Part shown: piece after piece, positions 24,508-33,312 of the stretch
How positions within the stretch are numbered: position 1 is the stretch's first letter
How the letters are laid out: each line of letters opens with the position of its first letter
Origin: DATFWC01 sp963777755
GTDB lineage: Bacteria > Pseudomonadota > Alphaproteobacteria > Rhizobiales > Xanthobacteraceae
Direction of reading: 5' to 3'
DNA length: 64,000 bases
Assembly: GCA_963777755.1 (NCBI GenBank)
Contig: CAVZSC010000030.1
Span: 496,001-560,000, forward strand
Notes under the pieces: model-generated
What the model saw: only the letters and a program-made list of their open reading frames with translations
Databases searched by the model: none
What the model was told of the DNA's origin: nothing
Translations under genes and position numbers: made by a program

Positions 24508-25283
24508 AGGAACGAGTGGCGGAGATCCCCACGGCGGACGGCCGGATGAAGGCGTTCATCACCCATCCGGAGCAGGACGGGCCGTTCCCGGCGGTGATTC
24601 TCTATATGGATTTCTGGGGCGTGCGCGAGGAATTGTTCGACATCGCGCGCAAGATCGGCACCGTCGGCTATTACTGCCTCGTACCCGACCTCTACTATCG
24701 CCAGGGCGAGATCCACAACGAACGGCGCAACGCCGACGGCCGGATGGTCTCGCTCGATCGGCTCGACGAGGCGACGCGCAAGCAGTTCCTGAAACCCCTC
24801 GAGAACCTGTCGAACGGCATGGTGATGGAAGACACCGCCGCGATCCTCGACTTTCTCGCCAAGGGCGAGCCGGTGCGGCCGGGCGCAAAGGGCAGCATCG
24901 GTTACTGCCTGGGCGGGCGCCTCGTCATGTGCGCGGCCGGAAATTTCCCCGATCACTTCCGCGCGTCCGCGAGCCTGCACGGGTCGGCGCTGGTCTCGGA
25001 GGCCGCGGATTCGCCGCACCGGATGGTAGAAAAATTCCGCGGCGAGCTCTACTGCGGGTTCGCCGAGCATGATCCCTATACGCCGCCCGAAACCAAGAGC
25101 ACGCTCGAGCGCTCCATGCGCGACTGCGCGGTCAAATATTTCTATGAGGTGCACCCCGGCGCCGAGCATGGCTATGCGCTGCCCGACCGCGACATCCACG
25201 ACAAGCGCGCCGCGAACCGCGACTGGGAGCTGATCTTCGCCATGTTCCGCCGGCAGATGCCGCCCTACGCGACGAAGCCGTGA
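24504..25283 (+). CDS. Dienelactone hydrolase family protein
   Basis: A 259-residue alpha/beta hydrolase of the DLH type. The nucleophile is Cys135 in GYCLGG, with Asp190 in GFAEHDPYTPP and His222 in GAEHGYALPDR completing the Cys-Asp-His triad. There is no signal peptide. Translational coupling (ATGA) with the MaoC gene places it in the same pathway, where it could open a lactone or hydrolyse an ester or thioester intermediate. DLH homologues are often recruited outside chlorocatechol metabolism, so the substrate is left open. Confidence 0.88.
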   Translation: MKERVAEIPTADGRMKAFITHPEQDGPFPAVILYMDFWGVREELFDIARKIGTVGYYCLVPDLYYRQGEIHNERRNADGRMVSLDRLDEATRKQFLKPLENLSNGMVMEDTAAILDFLAKGEPVRPGAKGSIGYCLGGRLVMCAAGNFPDHFRASASLHGSALVSEAADSPHRMVEKFRGELYCGFAEHDPYTPPETKSTLERSMRDCAVKYFYEVHPGAEHGYALPDRDIHDKRAANRDWELIFAMFRRQMPPYATKP

Positions 25284-26149
25284 GCGGACCTCCCATGACC
25301 CTCGCCAACCCGCACATCCAGCCCGGCGGCACGCGGCGGTCGGCCGCGGAATCCGCGCGCGCGCGTTCCACTGCGCGTCGCGACCGCAGCTTCATCGAGC
25401 CGCTCGCGCGCGGCCTCTCCGTGCTGCAGGCGTTTACCGCGCAGGATACCTGGCTCGGGAATCTCGAGGTCGCCGCCCGGGTCAGGCTGCCGAATGCGAC
25501 CGTCAACCGGATGATGAAGACGCTGACGGCGCTCGGCTACCTGACGTTCTCGCGCGAGCGGCGCCAGTACCGGCTGGCCGCGCCGGTGCTCGCCCTCGGC
25601 TACGCGGCGGTCGCCAACAGCAACATCCGCCAGGTCATGCGCGCGCACATGCAGGCCCTGGCAGACCGCTTCAATGTGTTCGTGACCCTGGGCGAGCGCG
25701 ACCGCCTGGACATCGTCCTGCTCGAGGTCTGCCACAGCAATTCGTCGATTCTCACCTTGCGGCTGGAGCAAGGCGCGCGGGTGCCGATCGGCGAGACCGC
25801 CGTGGGATGGGCCCTGATGGCGGCCTTGCCGGAGAGCGAGCAGGACTACCTCTTGACCCATATGCAGCGCCGATACGGCGATCGGTGGCCCACCGTGGAG
25901 CGCAACATCAGGCGGGCGTTGGCGCAGGCGAAGCGGTTCGGCTACTGCGCCTCGCTCGGCACCTGGCGCCAGGAGATCACCACGGTCGCGCTGCCGCTCG
26001 TGCTCGCCGACCGCTCGTCCGCCCTGGTGCTCGCTTGCGCAAGCGCCGCGCCGTACCTGCCGAGCGCACGCATCGCCCACGAGATCGGCCCGACCCTGGT
26101 CGCACTGGCAAAGCGCATGAGCAAGGAACTGGCGGGGCAGGAGTCGTAG
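25280..26149 (+). CDS. IclR family transcriptional regulator
   Basis: A 289-residue regulator from GTG 25280 (GTGA overlap with the hydrolase), or 284 from ATG 25295. Residues about 35-100 form the winged helix (FIEPLARGLSVLQAF, then VAARVRLPNATVNRMMKTLTALGYL). Residues 115-285 form the IclR effector domain (TLRLEQGARVPIGETAVGWALMAALP). A basic Ala/Arg-rich leader precedes the HTH. It lies within the operon it probably controls, next to a second IclR gene. Confidence 0.9.
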   Translation: MSGPPMTLANPHIQPGGTRRSAAESARARSTARRDRSFIEPLARGLSVLQAFTAQDTWLGNLEVAARVRLPNATVNRMMKTLTALGYLTFSRERRQYRLAAPVLALGYAAVANSNIRQVMRAHMQALADRFNVFVTLGERDRLDIVLLEVCHSNSSILTLRLEQGARVPIGETAVGWALMAALPESEQDYLLTHMQRRYGDRWPTVERNIRRALAQAKRFGYCASLGTWRQEITTVALPLVLADRSSALVLACASAAPYLPSARIAHEIGPTLVALAKRMSKELAGQES

Positions 26150-26152
26150 GCC

Positions 26153-26965
26153 ATGCCGCGCGCCGCGACCGACGTGCAGTGCACCGGGCCGACGCGGGCC
26201 GTGACCCAGACGGTCGCGCGCGGGCTCGAGCTGCTGCGCGCCTTCCGCTGCGAAGCACGGCCACTCTCCAACCGCACCATCGCGGAGCGCACCGGCCTGC
26301 CGAAAGCCACGGTCTCGCGCATCACCCGGACGCTGGTCGACCTCGGCTACCTGACGCGCATCGCATCGACCGGGTACTATCAGCTCGGTGCCGGCGTGGT
26401 CGGCGTCGGCCATGCGTATCTGTCGAACTGCGCAATCGTGCGGGCGGCGCGACCGTTCATGCAGGAATTCGCGTCGCGCCACGAAGTCTCGCTCGGACTC
26501 GCCGTGCCCGACCGGCTGCAGATGATGTACGTGATCTGGTGCCGCAGCCCGAAGACCTTGACGCTGCGCCTCGCCGCTGGGTCGGCGCTGCCGATGGCAC
26601 GCACCGCGATCGGCAAGGCCTACCTGTGGGCGTTGCCGGCGTCCGAGCGGCGCGATCTGCTGGCACGTCTGCGGAAAGCTTCGGAGGAGCGGTGGTCGGA
26701 CATCATGGACGGGATCGAGCGCGCGTTCGAGGACCTCGAGCGCGACGGCTTCTGCATTGCCATGGCGGAGCTGCAGCGCGACACCTTCGGCATCGCCGTG
26801 CCGCTGGTGCTGGACGATGGACGAACGATCCTGTCGCTCGGCGGCGGGGCCGCCAAGCTCGACGTGAGCGAATCCATGCTGCGCAAGACCGTTGCGCCGC
26901 ACCTGATCGAGACGGCCGCGCTGGTGCGTGCCGCCATCGCCGAAGCCGGAGGCGTGGACGCGTGA
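26153..26965 (+). CDS. IclR family transcriptional regulator (second copy)
   Basis: A 270-residue IclR protein starting 3 bases after the first. The winged helix spans residues 18-80 (TVARGLELLRAFRC, then IAERTGLPKATVSRITRTLVDLGYL). The effector domain contains LTLRLAAGSALPMARTAIGKAYLWALP. The two regulators are related but clearly different in the ligand-binding part. Paired IclR proteins acting on different intermediates are known for aromatic-acid operons. No operator repeat was found in the short upstream gap. Confidence 0.9.
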   Translation: MPRAATDVQCTGPTRAVTQTVARGLELLRAFRCEARPLSNRTIAERTGLPKATVSRITRTLVDLGYLTRIASTGYYQLGAGVVGVGHAYLSNCAIVRAARPFMQEFASRHEVSLGLAVPDRLQMMYVIWCRSPKTLTLRLAAGSALPMARTAIGKAYLWALPASERRDLLARLRKASEERWSDIMDGIERAFEDLERDGFCIAMAELQRDTFGIAVPLVLDDGRTILSLGGGAAKLDVSESMLRKTVAPHLIETAALVRAAIAEAGGVDA

Positions 26966-26981
26966 CCCGGGAGAATCGTTG

Positions 26982-27791
26982 ATGACGAGCCGCTACGACC
27001 GCTACACCCAGGTACAGCTCGATCGCCCGCACGCGCGCGTGCTGCGCATCACCATGAACAAGCCCGGGCGGCTCAACGCCATCGACCAGGCGACGCACGC
27101 GGAGCTCGCCCAGATCTGGCGCGACGTGGACGCTGACCCGGACACCTCGGCTGTCATCGTCACCGGCGCCGGGCGGGCGTTCTCCGCCGGCGGCGACCTG
27201 GACATGGCGAGTGAGCTGGCCGAAGACTTCGCCGCGCGTTGCCAGGGCTGGAAGGAAGCGCGCGACCTCGTCTACAACATCGTCAATTGCTCAAAGCCGA
27301 TCGTCAGCGCGATGCGCGGGCCGGCGGTCGGCGCCGGCCTCGTCATCGGGCTCTTGGCCGACATCTCGATCGCCGCCAAGACGGCGCGGCTGATCGACGG
27401 GCATACACGGCTCGGCGTCGCCGCCGGCGACCATGCGGCGATCATCTGGCCGCTGCTGTGCGGCATGGCGAAGGCCAAGTACTACCTCATGCTGTGCGAG
27501 CCGCTCACCGGCGAAGAGGCCGAGCGCATCGGCCTCGTCTCGCTCGCGGTCGACGACGATCAGCTCGACGAGACCGCGCTCAAGACCGCCGTGCGGCTCG
27601 CCGAAGGGGCGCCGGCGGCGATCCGCTGGACCAAATACGCGCTCAACAACTGGCTGCGCAGCGCCGGCCCGGCGTTCGACGCCTCGCTGGCGCTCGAGTT
27701 CCTCGGCTTCTCCGGCCCCGACGTGCGCGAGGGCATCGCGTCGCTGCGCGAGAAGCGCGCGCCCAATTTCAACCCGGGCTCGCCGCTGTGA
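26982..27791 (+). CDS. Enoyl-CoA hydratase/isomerase family protein
   Basis: A 269-residue crotonase-fold protein. The oxyanion-hole segments are GAGRAFSAGGDLDMASE near residue 60 and MRGPAVGAGLVIGLLADISIAA near residue 110. At the usual catalytic-Glu region it reads TRLGVAAGDHAAIIWPLLCGMAKA, so typical hydratase chemistry may be altered. ATG 26982 has GGGAGAA upstream. It belongs to the same plus-strand set and would act after CoA ligation or dehydrogenation. Confidence 0.88.
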   Translation: MTSRYDRYTQVQLDRPHARVLRITMNKPGRLNAIDQATHAELAQIWRDVDADPDTSAVIVTGAGRAFSAGGDLDMASELAEDFAARCQGWKEARDLVYNIVNCSKPIVSAMRGPAVGAGLVIGLLADISIAAKTARLIDGHTRLGVAAGDHAAIIWPLLCGMAKAKYYLMLCEPLTGEEAERIGLVSLAVDDDQLDETALKTAVRLAEGAPAAIRWTKYALNNWLRSAGPAFDASLALEFLGFSGPDVREGIASLREKRAPNFNPGSPL

Positions 27792-28669
27792 CCACGATGC
27801 AGATCATCGACGTCCATTCGCACTGGGGCACGCGGCGTGGCTATCCGCTGCAGACCGAAGCGGAGCTCGCGCAGCAGCGGGCGACCTGGAACTCGGAGCC
27901 GCACTACATGAGCGAAGCCCAGATGGCCCAGCATTTCCGTGACAACGGCGTGCGGGCCATCCTCGACTTCGGCTTCGCCAAGTTCCGGCCCATCGAGGAG
28001 ATGCAGGCGCTGCACGACTACGCGTTCGACACCGAACGCGCCCATCGCGATGCGATCCTCGGCCACTGGATCCATATCGATCCGCGCAGCGGCGCGGCGG
28101 GGTTGAGCGAGCTGCGGCGCTGCATCGACCGCCGCATCGGGTTTCTCGGCTTCGCCGTCTCAAGCTCGCTCACGCCGCCGGCGAGCGACCCGGGCTTCGA
28201 CCCGTATTATCGGCTGTGCATCGAGGCGGGCATCCCGGTGCTGATTTTCGTCGGCACCACCGGGCTCGGGGCCGGCCTGCCGGGCGGCGGCGGCATCATC
28301 CTCGACCACTGCCACCCGCGCCACCTCGACCAGGTCGCCGCGAGTTATCCTGAGCTCAAGATCGTCGCAGCGCGGCCGGGCTGGCCATGGCAGACGGAAA
28401 CCATCGCGGTGTTGATGCACAAGCGCAATATCTGGTACGAGCTGCACGGCTGGTCCCCCAAGTACCATTCGGCGGACCTCAAGCACGAGATCCCGCGCCG
28501 GCTCAAGGAGCGCATCCTGTTCGCCGCCGACTACCCGCTCTTCACCTACGAGCGGCTGGTGCGCGACTGGCGGGCCGAGGGTTACCCGGACGAGGTCTTG
28601 GACAACCTGTTTCATCGCAATGGTGAACGTTTCCTCGCCAGCCTGGGGCTGTCATGGACCTCAACCTGA
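27788..28669 (+). CDS. Amidohydrolase-2 family protein (ACMSD-like)
   Basis: A protein of about 293 residues with a metal-dependent hydrolase TIM barrel. The N-terminal metal motif is DVHSHWG, and the late aspartate is in ILFAADYPLFTYERLV. The middle histidine usually found as A-H-x-G-x-P-W is ARPGWPWQ here, with Arg-Pro instead of His, so the metal site or chemistry may be changed. GTG 27788 overlaps the preceding stop (GTGA); ATG 27797 is the alternative. The family includes decarboxylases and ring-opening hydrolases of aromatic acids. Confidence 0.85.
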   Translation: MTTMQIIDVHSHWGTRRGYPLQTEAELAQQRATWNSEPHYMSEAQMAQHFRDNGVRAILDFGFAKFRPIEEMQALHDYAFDTERAHRDAILGHWIHIDPRSGAAGLSELRRCIDRRIGFLGFAVSSSLTPPASDPGFDPYYRLCIEAGIPVLIFVGTTGLGAGLPGGGGIILDHCHPRHLDQVAASYPELKIVAARPGWPWQTETIAVLMHKRNIWYELHGWSPKYHSADLKHEIPRRLKERILFAADYPLFTYERLVRDWRAEGYPDEVLDNLFHRNGERFLASLGLSWTST

Positions 28670-29433
28670 AGGACAAGGTCGCCATCGTCGGCGGCGCCAG
28701 CATGGGGATCGGCTACGGCATCGCCCGCACGCTGGCGGCCGAAGGCGCGCGCGTCGCCATCACGGCGCGGCGAGAGCCGGCATTGCGCCAGGCGGCGGAG
28801 GCGATCCGCGCGGAGACCGGCACCGAGGTGCTTGCCGTCCAGGCCGACTGCCGCCGTGCCGAGGACTGCCGGCGCGTCGCCGCCACCGTCGTCGAGACGC
28901 TCGGCGGGATCGACATCCTGGTGCACAACGACGGCGCCCCGCCGCTCGGCGCCGTGATGACCTTCGACGACGTCGCCTGGCAGAAGGCGATCGAGCAGAA
29001 TTTCTTCTACGTCGTGCGCATGGTCCGCGCTTGCGTGCCGCACATGCAAGCGCGGGGCGGCGGCGGCATCCTCAACATCACGGCGATCTCGGCGATCCAG
29101 CCGATTGCCGGCTTCGGTCTGTCGGTCGCGACCTGGGGCGGGGTGATCGGGCTCGCCAAGACCCTCTCGCTCGAGCTCGCGCCCGACAACATCAACGTCA
29201 ACACGATCTGCCCCGGCTATATCGAGACCACGCGGCTGGAGAAGGTGTTCGCGGCCGACGGCAAGGATCCGAGTATCATGCGCAATCAGCTGATCGCCGA
29301 AGTGCCCATGGGTCGCATCGGCACGGTCGACGACGTCGCCGGCCTGGTGGCGCTCCTGGTATCGCCGCGCGGCCGCTACATCACCGGCACCACGATCCAG
29401 GTGGACGGCGGCCTGCTGCGGCACGTGCGCTGA
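28654..29433 (+). CDS. SDR-family protein lacking the Tyr-Lys catalytic pair
   Basis: A 259-residue Rossmann-fold SDR. The cofactor glycine motif GGASMGIGYGIA (residues 13-24) is intact, and the C-terminal PRGRYITGTTIQVDGG is typical. The active-site Y-x-x-x-K is replaced by Ser157-V-A-T-Trp161 (FGLSVATWGGVIGL), and the NNAG motif reads HNDG. It therefore probably lacks standard ketoreductase chemistry, although NAD(P) binding looks preserved. It overlaps the amidohydrolase gene by 16 bases and precedes an acyl-CoA ligase. Confidence 0.85.
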   Translation: MDLNLKDKVAIVGGASMGIGYGIARTLAAEGARVAITARREPALRQAAEAIRAETGTEVLAVQADCRRAEDCRRVAATVVETLGGIDILVHNDGAPPLGAVMTFDDVAWQKAIEQNFFYVVRMVRACVPHMQARGGGGILNITAISAIQPIAGFGLSVATWGGVIGLAKTLSLELAPDNINVNTICPGYIETTRLEKVFAADGKDPSIMRNQLIAEVPMGRIGTVDDVAGLVALLVSPRGRYITGTTIQVDGGLLRHVR

Positions 29434-29445
29434 ACGGAGGAGACG

Positions 29446-31068
29446 ATGCAGATCAAGCCGCTGATCGAGCCCGAACTCGGGCCGAGCTACAAGGCGCGCG
29501 GGCTGTGGAGCGACCAGACATTCTTCGCGGTGCTCACCGAGCGGGCAAAGGCGCATCCCGACCGCGAAGTGTTCGCCGATGCGTTCGTCCGCATCACCTA
29601 TGGGGAGCTCAAGGACAAGGTCGAGCGCTGTGCCGAGTTCCTGCGCCGCAACGGAATCGGGCGCGGCGACGTCGTTACCCTGCAGCTGCCGAACCGCATC
29701 GCTTTCCCGATCGTGTTCTTCGCGCTCGAACTGATCGGCGCCATCGCCAACAAGGTGAACCCCGACTTCCGAGCGCGCGAGCTCGAGTTCATCCTGAAAT
29801 TCTCCGGCAGCCGCGCGCTGGTGTGTCCGCGCGAGTTCAGAAATTTCGACTACGTCGGGATGGCGAAAGGCCTGCAGCAGGCGGTGCCCGGGCTCGCCCA
29901 CGTCATCATCGCAGGCGGAGCCGCCGACGGGACGCTCGACCTCGACCTCGGGTTACGCGAATGCCCGCCGATCGCCGCCGAGCACCGGGTGAAGATGAGC
30001 CCGGGTGAGATCTTCCGCATGGGCTTCACGTCGGGGACGACCGGCGATCCCAAATGCGTGCTGCACTCTTTCAACACGACGCTCTACGCCGGCTATCTGC
30101 TCAACAGCGACATGAAGGTGACCGAGAATGACGTGATGCTCATCTATCTGCCGATCGGCCTCAACTGGGGCTACTGCACGCTGCTGCAGACCATCATGGC
30201 GGGCGCCCGCGCCGTGCTGCTCGAGCGGTTTTCCGCGCGCGCCGCGCTCGAGTTGATCCAGAAGGAGCGCGTGACCTATATCGCCACCGCGCCGGCCTCG
30301 ATCGTGGCGATCCTCAACGATCCGGAGCTCGCCAAGTTCGACACGCGCTCGCTGCGCGTCGTCATCACCGGCGGCGCCTCGGCGGCGATCGAGACCATCC
30401 GCGACTTCCAGGCGCGCATGAACGGCCACCTGATCGAGCTCTACGGGATGCTGGAGACCGGCTTCCATACCTATACGCGCTTCACCGATGACCCGCAGAA
30501 GGTCAACGGCACGATCGGCCGCGTGGTGGGCGAGATGGAGCTTCGCATCATCGACGATGCCGGACGCGACGTGCCGTCCGGCGAGATCGGCGAGATCGCA
30601 GCGCGCGGCCCCTCGGTGCATCTCGGCTATCACAACAACCCGTCGGCCAACGCGGGCGCCTTCATCCCCGGCACCTGGTTCCGCACCGGCGACCTCGGTC
30701 GCCACGTCGACGAGCATCGCAACGTGCAGATCACCGGGCGCAGCAAGGAGATCATCAACCGCGGCGGCAAGAAGTACTTCCCGCGCGAGATCGAGGAGAT
30801 CCTCTACACCCACCCGAAGATCCTGCACGCCGCCGTCATCGGCATTCCCGACCAGCGGCTGGGCGAACGCAACTGCCTGTGCGTGGTGCCGAAGCCGCAG
30901 CAGACGCTCGCGCTGGACGAGGTCGTGAGCTTCCTCAAGGGCCAGGTCGCCGACTACAAGCTGCCCGAAATGATCGAGGCGTTCGAGGACCTGCCGATGA
31001 CCGGCACCGGCAAGATCCGCCGCCACATCCTACGCGAGCTGGTAACTGCGCGGATGGGGCAATCGTAA
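29446..31068 (+). CDS. Acyl-CoA synthetase (AMP-binding, fatty/cyclic acid-CoA ligase-like)
   Basis: A 540-residue ligase with the P-loop motif FTSGTTGDPK (about residue 195), the YGMLETG adenine-binding motif near residue 330, TGDLGRHVDEHRNVQITGRSKEIINRGGKKYFPREIE at about 410-450, and the C-terminal lysine in MTGTGKIRR. It resembles cyclohexanecarboxylate and medium-chain ligases. GGAGGAG precedes the ATG. It is the last plus-strand gene before the inverted PAICS-like gene and probably performs the entry CoA-activation for the pathway. Confidence 0.9.
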   Translation: MQIKPLIEPELGPSYKARGLWSDQTFFAVLTERAKAHPDREVFADAFVRITYGELKDKVERCAEFLRRNGIGRGDVVTLQLPNRIAFPIVFFALELIGAIANKVNPDFRARELEFILKFSGSRALVCPREFRNFDYVGMAKGLQQAVPGLAHVIIAGGAADGTLDLDLGLRECPPIAAEHRVKMSPGEIFRMGFTSGTTGDPKCVLHSFNTTLYAGYLLNSDMKVTENDVMLIYLPIGLNWGYCTLLQTIMAGARAVLLERFSARAALELIQKERVTYIATAPASIVAILNDPELAKFDTRSLRVVITGGASAAIETIRDFQARMNGHLIELYGMLETGFHTYTRFTDDPQKVNGTIGRVVGEMELRIIDDAGRDVPSGEIGEIAARGPSVHLGYHNNPSANAGAFIPGTWFRTGDLGRHVDEHRNVQITGRSKEIINRGGKKYFPREIEEILYTHPKILHAAVIGIPDQRLGERNCLCVVPKPQQTLALDEVVSFLKGQVADYKLPEMIEAFEDLPMTGTGKIRRHILRELVTARMGQS

Positions 31069-31069
31069 G

Positions 31070-31254
31070 CCGTCACCCCGAGGTGGCCGCGCGCGACTAT
31101 TTCCGGACCGTCATCGTGAGGTGCTCGGCGCATTTCGCGCTGTGAACCAAACACTCGCACCGGGCGCGCCGAGCCTCGAACGATGATCGGCCCCGGGCCG
31201 TCGCCCTTCGAGGCTTGGCGCACGAAGAGTGCGCCAAGCGCCTCAGGGTGACGG
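31070..31254. repeat. Palindromic intergenic repeat between convergent genes
   Basis: The ends are near-perfect inverted 14-mers: CCGTCACCCCGAGG (31070-31083) and CCTCAGGGTGACGG (31241-31254). A perfect 11-base stem lies inside: GCTTGGCGCAC (31213-31223), loop GAAGA, GTGCGCCAAGC (31229-31239). Being between convergent 3' ends it could also stop transcription from both sides, although no T-run is present. The CCGTCACCCTGAGG end recurs at 41295. Confidence 0.7.
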
Positions 31255-31259
31255 TTCCC

Positions 31260-32567
31260 TCAAATCTCCATCACGTTCACCGCGCGCGCCTCGATCTCCT
31301 GGCGCAGGTGGGCGTAGATGCGCGGATTGCGGGCGGAGAGAATCTGCAAGGCGGCGAGCACGGCGTTCCCCGGCTCGAGCACCGTCATCACCGGCACGCT
31401 GCTCGGCGCGCGCAGGCACGACCACACGTCCTCGGGAAAGTCCCGGACGCTCGCCGGCACGGTGATCACCGGGATGGTCGACAAGGCCGAAAGGGTCGGC
31501 CCGGCGCCGTTCGAGCGTCCGATATTGGCGATCACCACGGAGTCGGGCACTTCCTGGATCATGCGATTGAGGATTTGCGCGCCGGCCACCGGCTGCTTGT
31601 GCATGGAGCAGGTGACCACGGTCATCAGCCCGGACAGCTCGCCGAGCGCTGCCGAAAACGCATCGGTCTTGTCCTTGTCCGATCCGCGCCACAGGATGAT
31701 GCGCTGTTGCGGCAGCCGGAAACGGCTCGTGGTCTCGGCGACCAGCCGGTATTTCTCCGCCACCGCATCGAGCGCCCCGCCGTCGCGGTAGACCTGCTTG
31801 TCGATATAGGCGCCGTTCTCGAGCACGCGCCAGGAGTCGTTGTCGATCACGTCGGCGAGCAGCAGGCGCCCCTTGGGGTCGAAGCCGAACTCGACCTTGA
31901 AGTCGACCAGCGTCCCGCCCTCGAGCTGCCAGGCCTTCTCCAGCACCAGGAAGGCATGGCGCGCGATGCGCCGCATCTCCGGAAAGATCGCCCACTCCTT
32001 CTCGTGCGAGAAGACGTCGGAGCCGGACAGGACGAGGAACGGCTCCTGCCCCTGGATCGGCTTGGCCGGATTGAACAGCCGGATCTGCGATGCACTCTCC
32101 TCGTACTCCATCAGCGGGTCGTCGCAGACGAGCGGCTTGCCCTTCCAGTCCCGGTCCTTGGTCTTGAGGAACTCCTCCACGACCAGCCGGGGGAACAGCT
32201 GCCCCTTGGTGAAATGCGAGCTGCGCTTGAGATAGGAGCCGTGCGCTTCGCGCCGCACCACCACCTCGTAGGGCAGCATCGCGCATTGCGGCGCCACGAA
32301 CGAGATCGCGCTGTCCTGCTCCTCGAACGCAACCGGTAGGCCGCACGCCTTGAGCAGGCGGAACACGTTGCAGGTGGTGGTGGTGGCGAGCCTCCCCTTG
32401 TCGGCGATGATGTCGTGCTTGGCGCCGTCGCCCGCCGTGATGTCGTCCTTGGAGACGATCGTCACCAGGCCGGGATGCCCCTCCACCTGATGGATCTTCT
32501 TGGTCTTCCCCTCGGCGACCAGCGCCCCGAGAGAATACCGGGTGGTTTCCGATGTCCGGGCGTCCAC
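31260..32567 (-). CDS. PAICS-like bifunctional SAICAR synthetase / AIR carboxylase fusion
   Basis: A 435-residue purine-biosynthesis fusion. Residues 1-285 are a PurC-type SAICAR synthetase (EGKTKKIHQVEG at 19-30, APQCAMLPYEVVVRREAHGSYLKR split at 92-115, ADVIDNDSWRVLE at 238-250, and DKQVYRD). Residues 288-435 are a PurE-type AIR carboxylase of the class found in animal PAICS (HK at 323-324, IGRSNGAGPTLSALS at 349-363, DVWSCLRAPSS at 380-390). The domain order and motifs follow animal PAICS rather than the separate bacterial PurC and PurE. The GS-x-SD phosphate loop of PurE appears as WRGSDKDKTD. It lies alone on the minus strand inside a plus-strand catabolic region. Confidence 0.85.
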   Translation of the reverse strand: MDARTSETTRYSLGALVAEGKTKKIHQVEGHPGLVTIVSKDDITAGDGAKHDIIADKGRLATTTTCNVFRLLKACGLPVAFEEQDSAISFVAPQCAMLPYEVVVRREAHGSYLKRSSHFTKGQLFPRLVVEEFLKTKDRDWKGKPLVCDDPLMEYEESASQIRLFNPAKPIQGQEPFLVLSGSDVFSHEKEWAIFPEMRRIARHAFLVLEKAWQLEGGTLVDFKVEFGFDPKGRLLLADVIDNDSWRVLENGAYIDKQVYRDGGALDAVAEKYRLVAETTSRFRLPQQRIILWRGSDKDKTDAFSAALGELSGLMTVVTCSMHKQPVAGAQILNRMIQEVPDSVVIANIGRSNGAGPTLSALSTIPVITVPASVRDFPEDVWSCLRAPSSVPVMTVLEPGNAVLAALQILSARNPRIYAHLRQEIEARAVNVMEI

Positions 32568-32893
32568 GGCACGTCCCCGTTGTTGTTGCGTTGATCCGAA
32601 CTCGATCCATCTGCGAAGCCCTGTTCTCTAGGCCAAATAGGCGCCGATTTGAAGGTTTCCAGGCGCTTCGATCCACAATTGCGGTTGATAACGGCTGGCG
32701 CCCTGTCGTCATGGCCGGGCTTGTCCCGGCCATCCCGGTGATGAAGCACGGCCTTGCCTCCTGATCGAGATCGCCGGGACAAGCCCGGCGATGACGAATC
32801 CCCTGGATTCCGGCCCGCGAAACGACATTCCGGCCTCCTTGACGCTTCCGGTGGTCCGGGGCAGCCTGCGGCAATCAGCACCGAGGACGCCGC
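32568..32893. other. Intergenic region with palindromic repeat
   Basis: A 326-base noncoding stretch between the divergent PAICS-like and cupin genes. Most of its centre is the inverted repeat at 32707-32796. It should contain two promoters; none is clear. Confidence 0.6.
32707..32796. repeat. Long-arm inverted repeat (rhizobial-type palindrome)
   Basis: Two 27-base arms, 32707-32733 (CGTCATGGCCGGGCTTGTCC...) and 32770-32796 (ending GGACAAGCCCGGCGATGACG), are inverted copies with only a couple of mismatches around the GGCC/GCGA position. Each arm also contains a small CCGGG...CCCGG dyad. This type of dispersed palindrome is common between genes in Bradyrhizobium relatives. Confidence 0.8.
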
Positions 32894-33298
32894 ATGACCA
32901 CCGAGACACCCGTCGCACGCACCCCGGGCGCCAAGCGCGCCGGTCCGGGCGAATACCTGTTCGAGCTCGCCAGGCTCGATCCGATCCTCGGCGGCCCGGA
33001 TTATTCGCGGGCGATCGGTCCGTGCGTGGAAGGCGACCGCATGATGTTCGCGGTCATGCGGATCCCGGCCGGTACCGGCGCGGAGCCGCATTCGCACCCG
33101 AACGAACAGTGGATGTACGTCCTGGAAGGCAACTTCACCGTCACCATCGAGGGCAAGACCGTGCAGGCGCGGCCGGGCTCGGTCGTCTACGTCCCGGCCA
33201 ACCTGGTGCACGAGACCAGAGCAAGTCCGGATGGCGACGTGGTGTTCGCCACCGTGAAGGATGCGGTCGCGAGCCTGCACGGCGTCAAGGCCGCCTGA
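32894..33298 (+). CDS. Cupin domain protein
   Basis: A 134-residue single cupin. The metal-binding set is His66-x-His68-x2-Glu71 (HSHPNEQW) in the first motif and His106 (PANLVHET) in the second, so a mononuclear metal site is likely. No signal peptide. It is the first of three cupins in this cluster and the first plus-strand gene after the inverted PAICS-like gene. Small cupins in catabolic clusters are often dioxygenases, isomerases or lyases; the activity is unknown. Confidence 0.88.
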   Translation: MTTETPVARTPGAKRAGPGEYLFELARLDPILGGPDYSRAIGPCVEGDRMMFAVMRIPAGTGAEPHSHPNEQWMYVLEGNFTVTIEGKTVQARPGSVVYVPANLVHETRASPDGDVVFATVKDAVASLHGVKAA

Positions 33299-33312
33299 CG
33301 AAGCGAGCCGGC

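Noticed and set aside
31260..32567. PurC-PurE fusion as an assembly artefact
   Set aside because: The linker region is short and natural, both halves are in one frame, and the similarity to PAICS continues over the junction.
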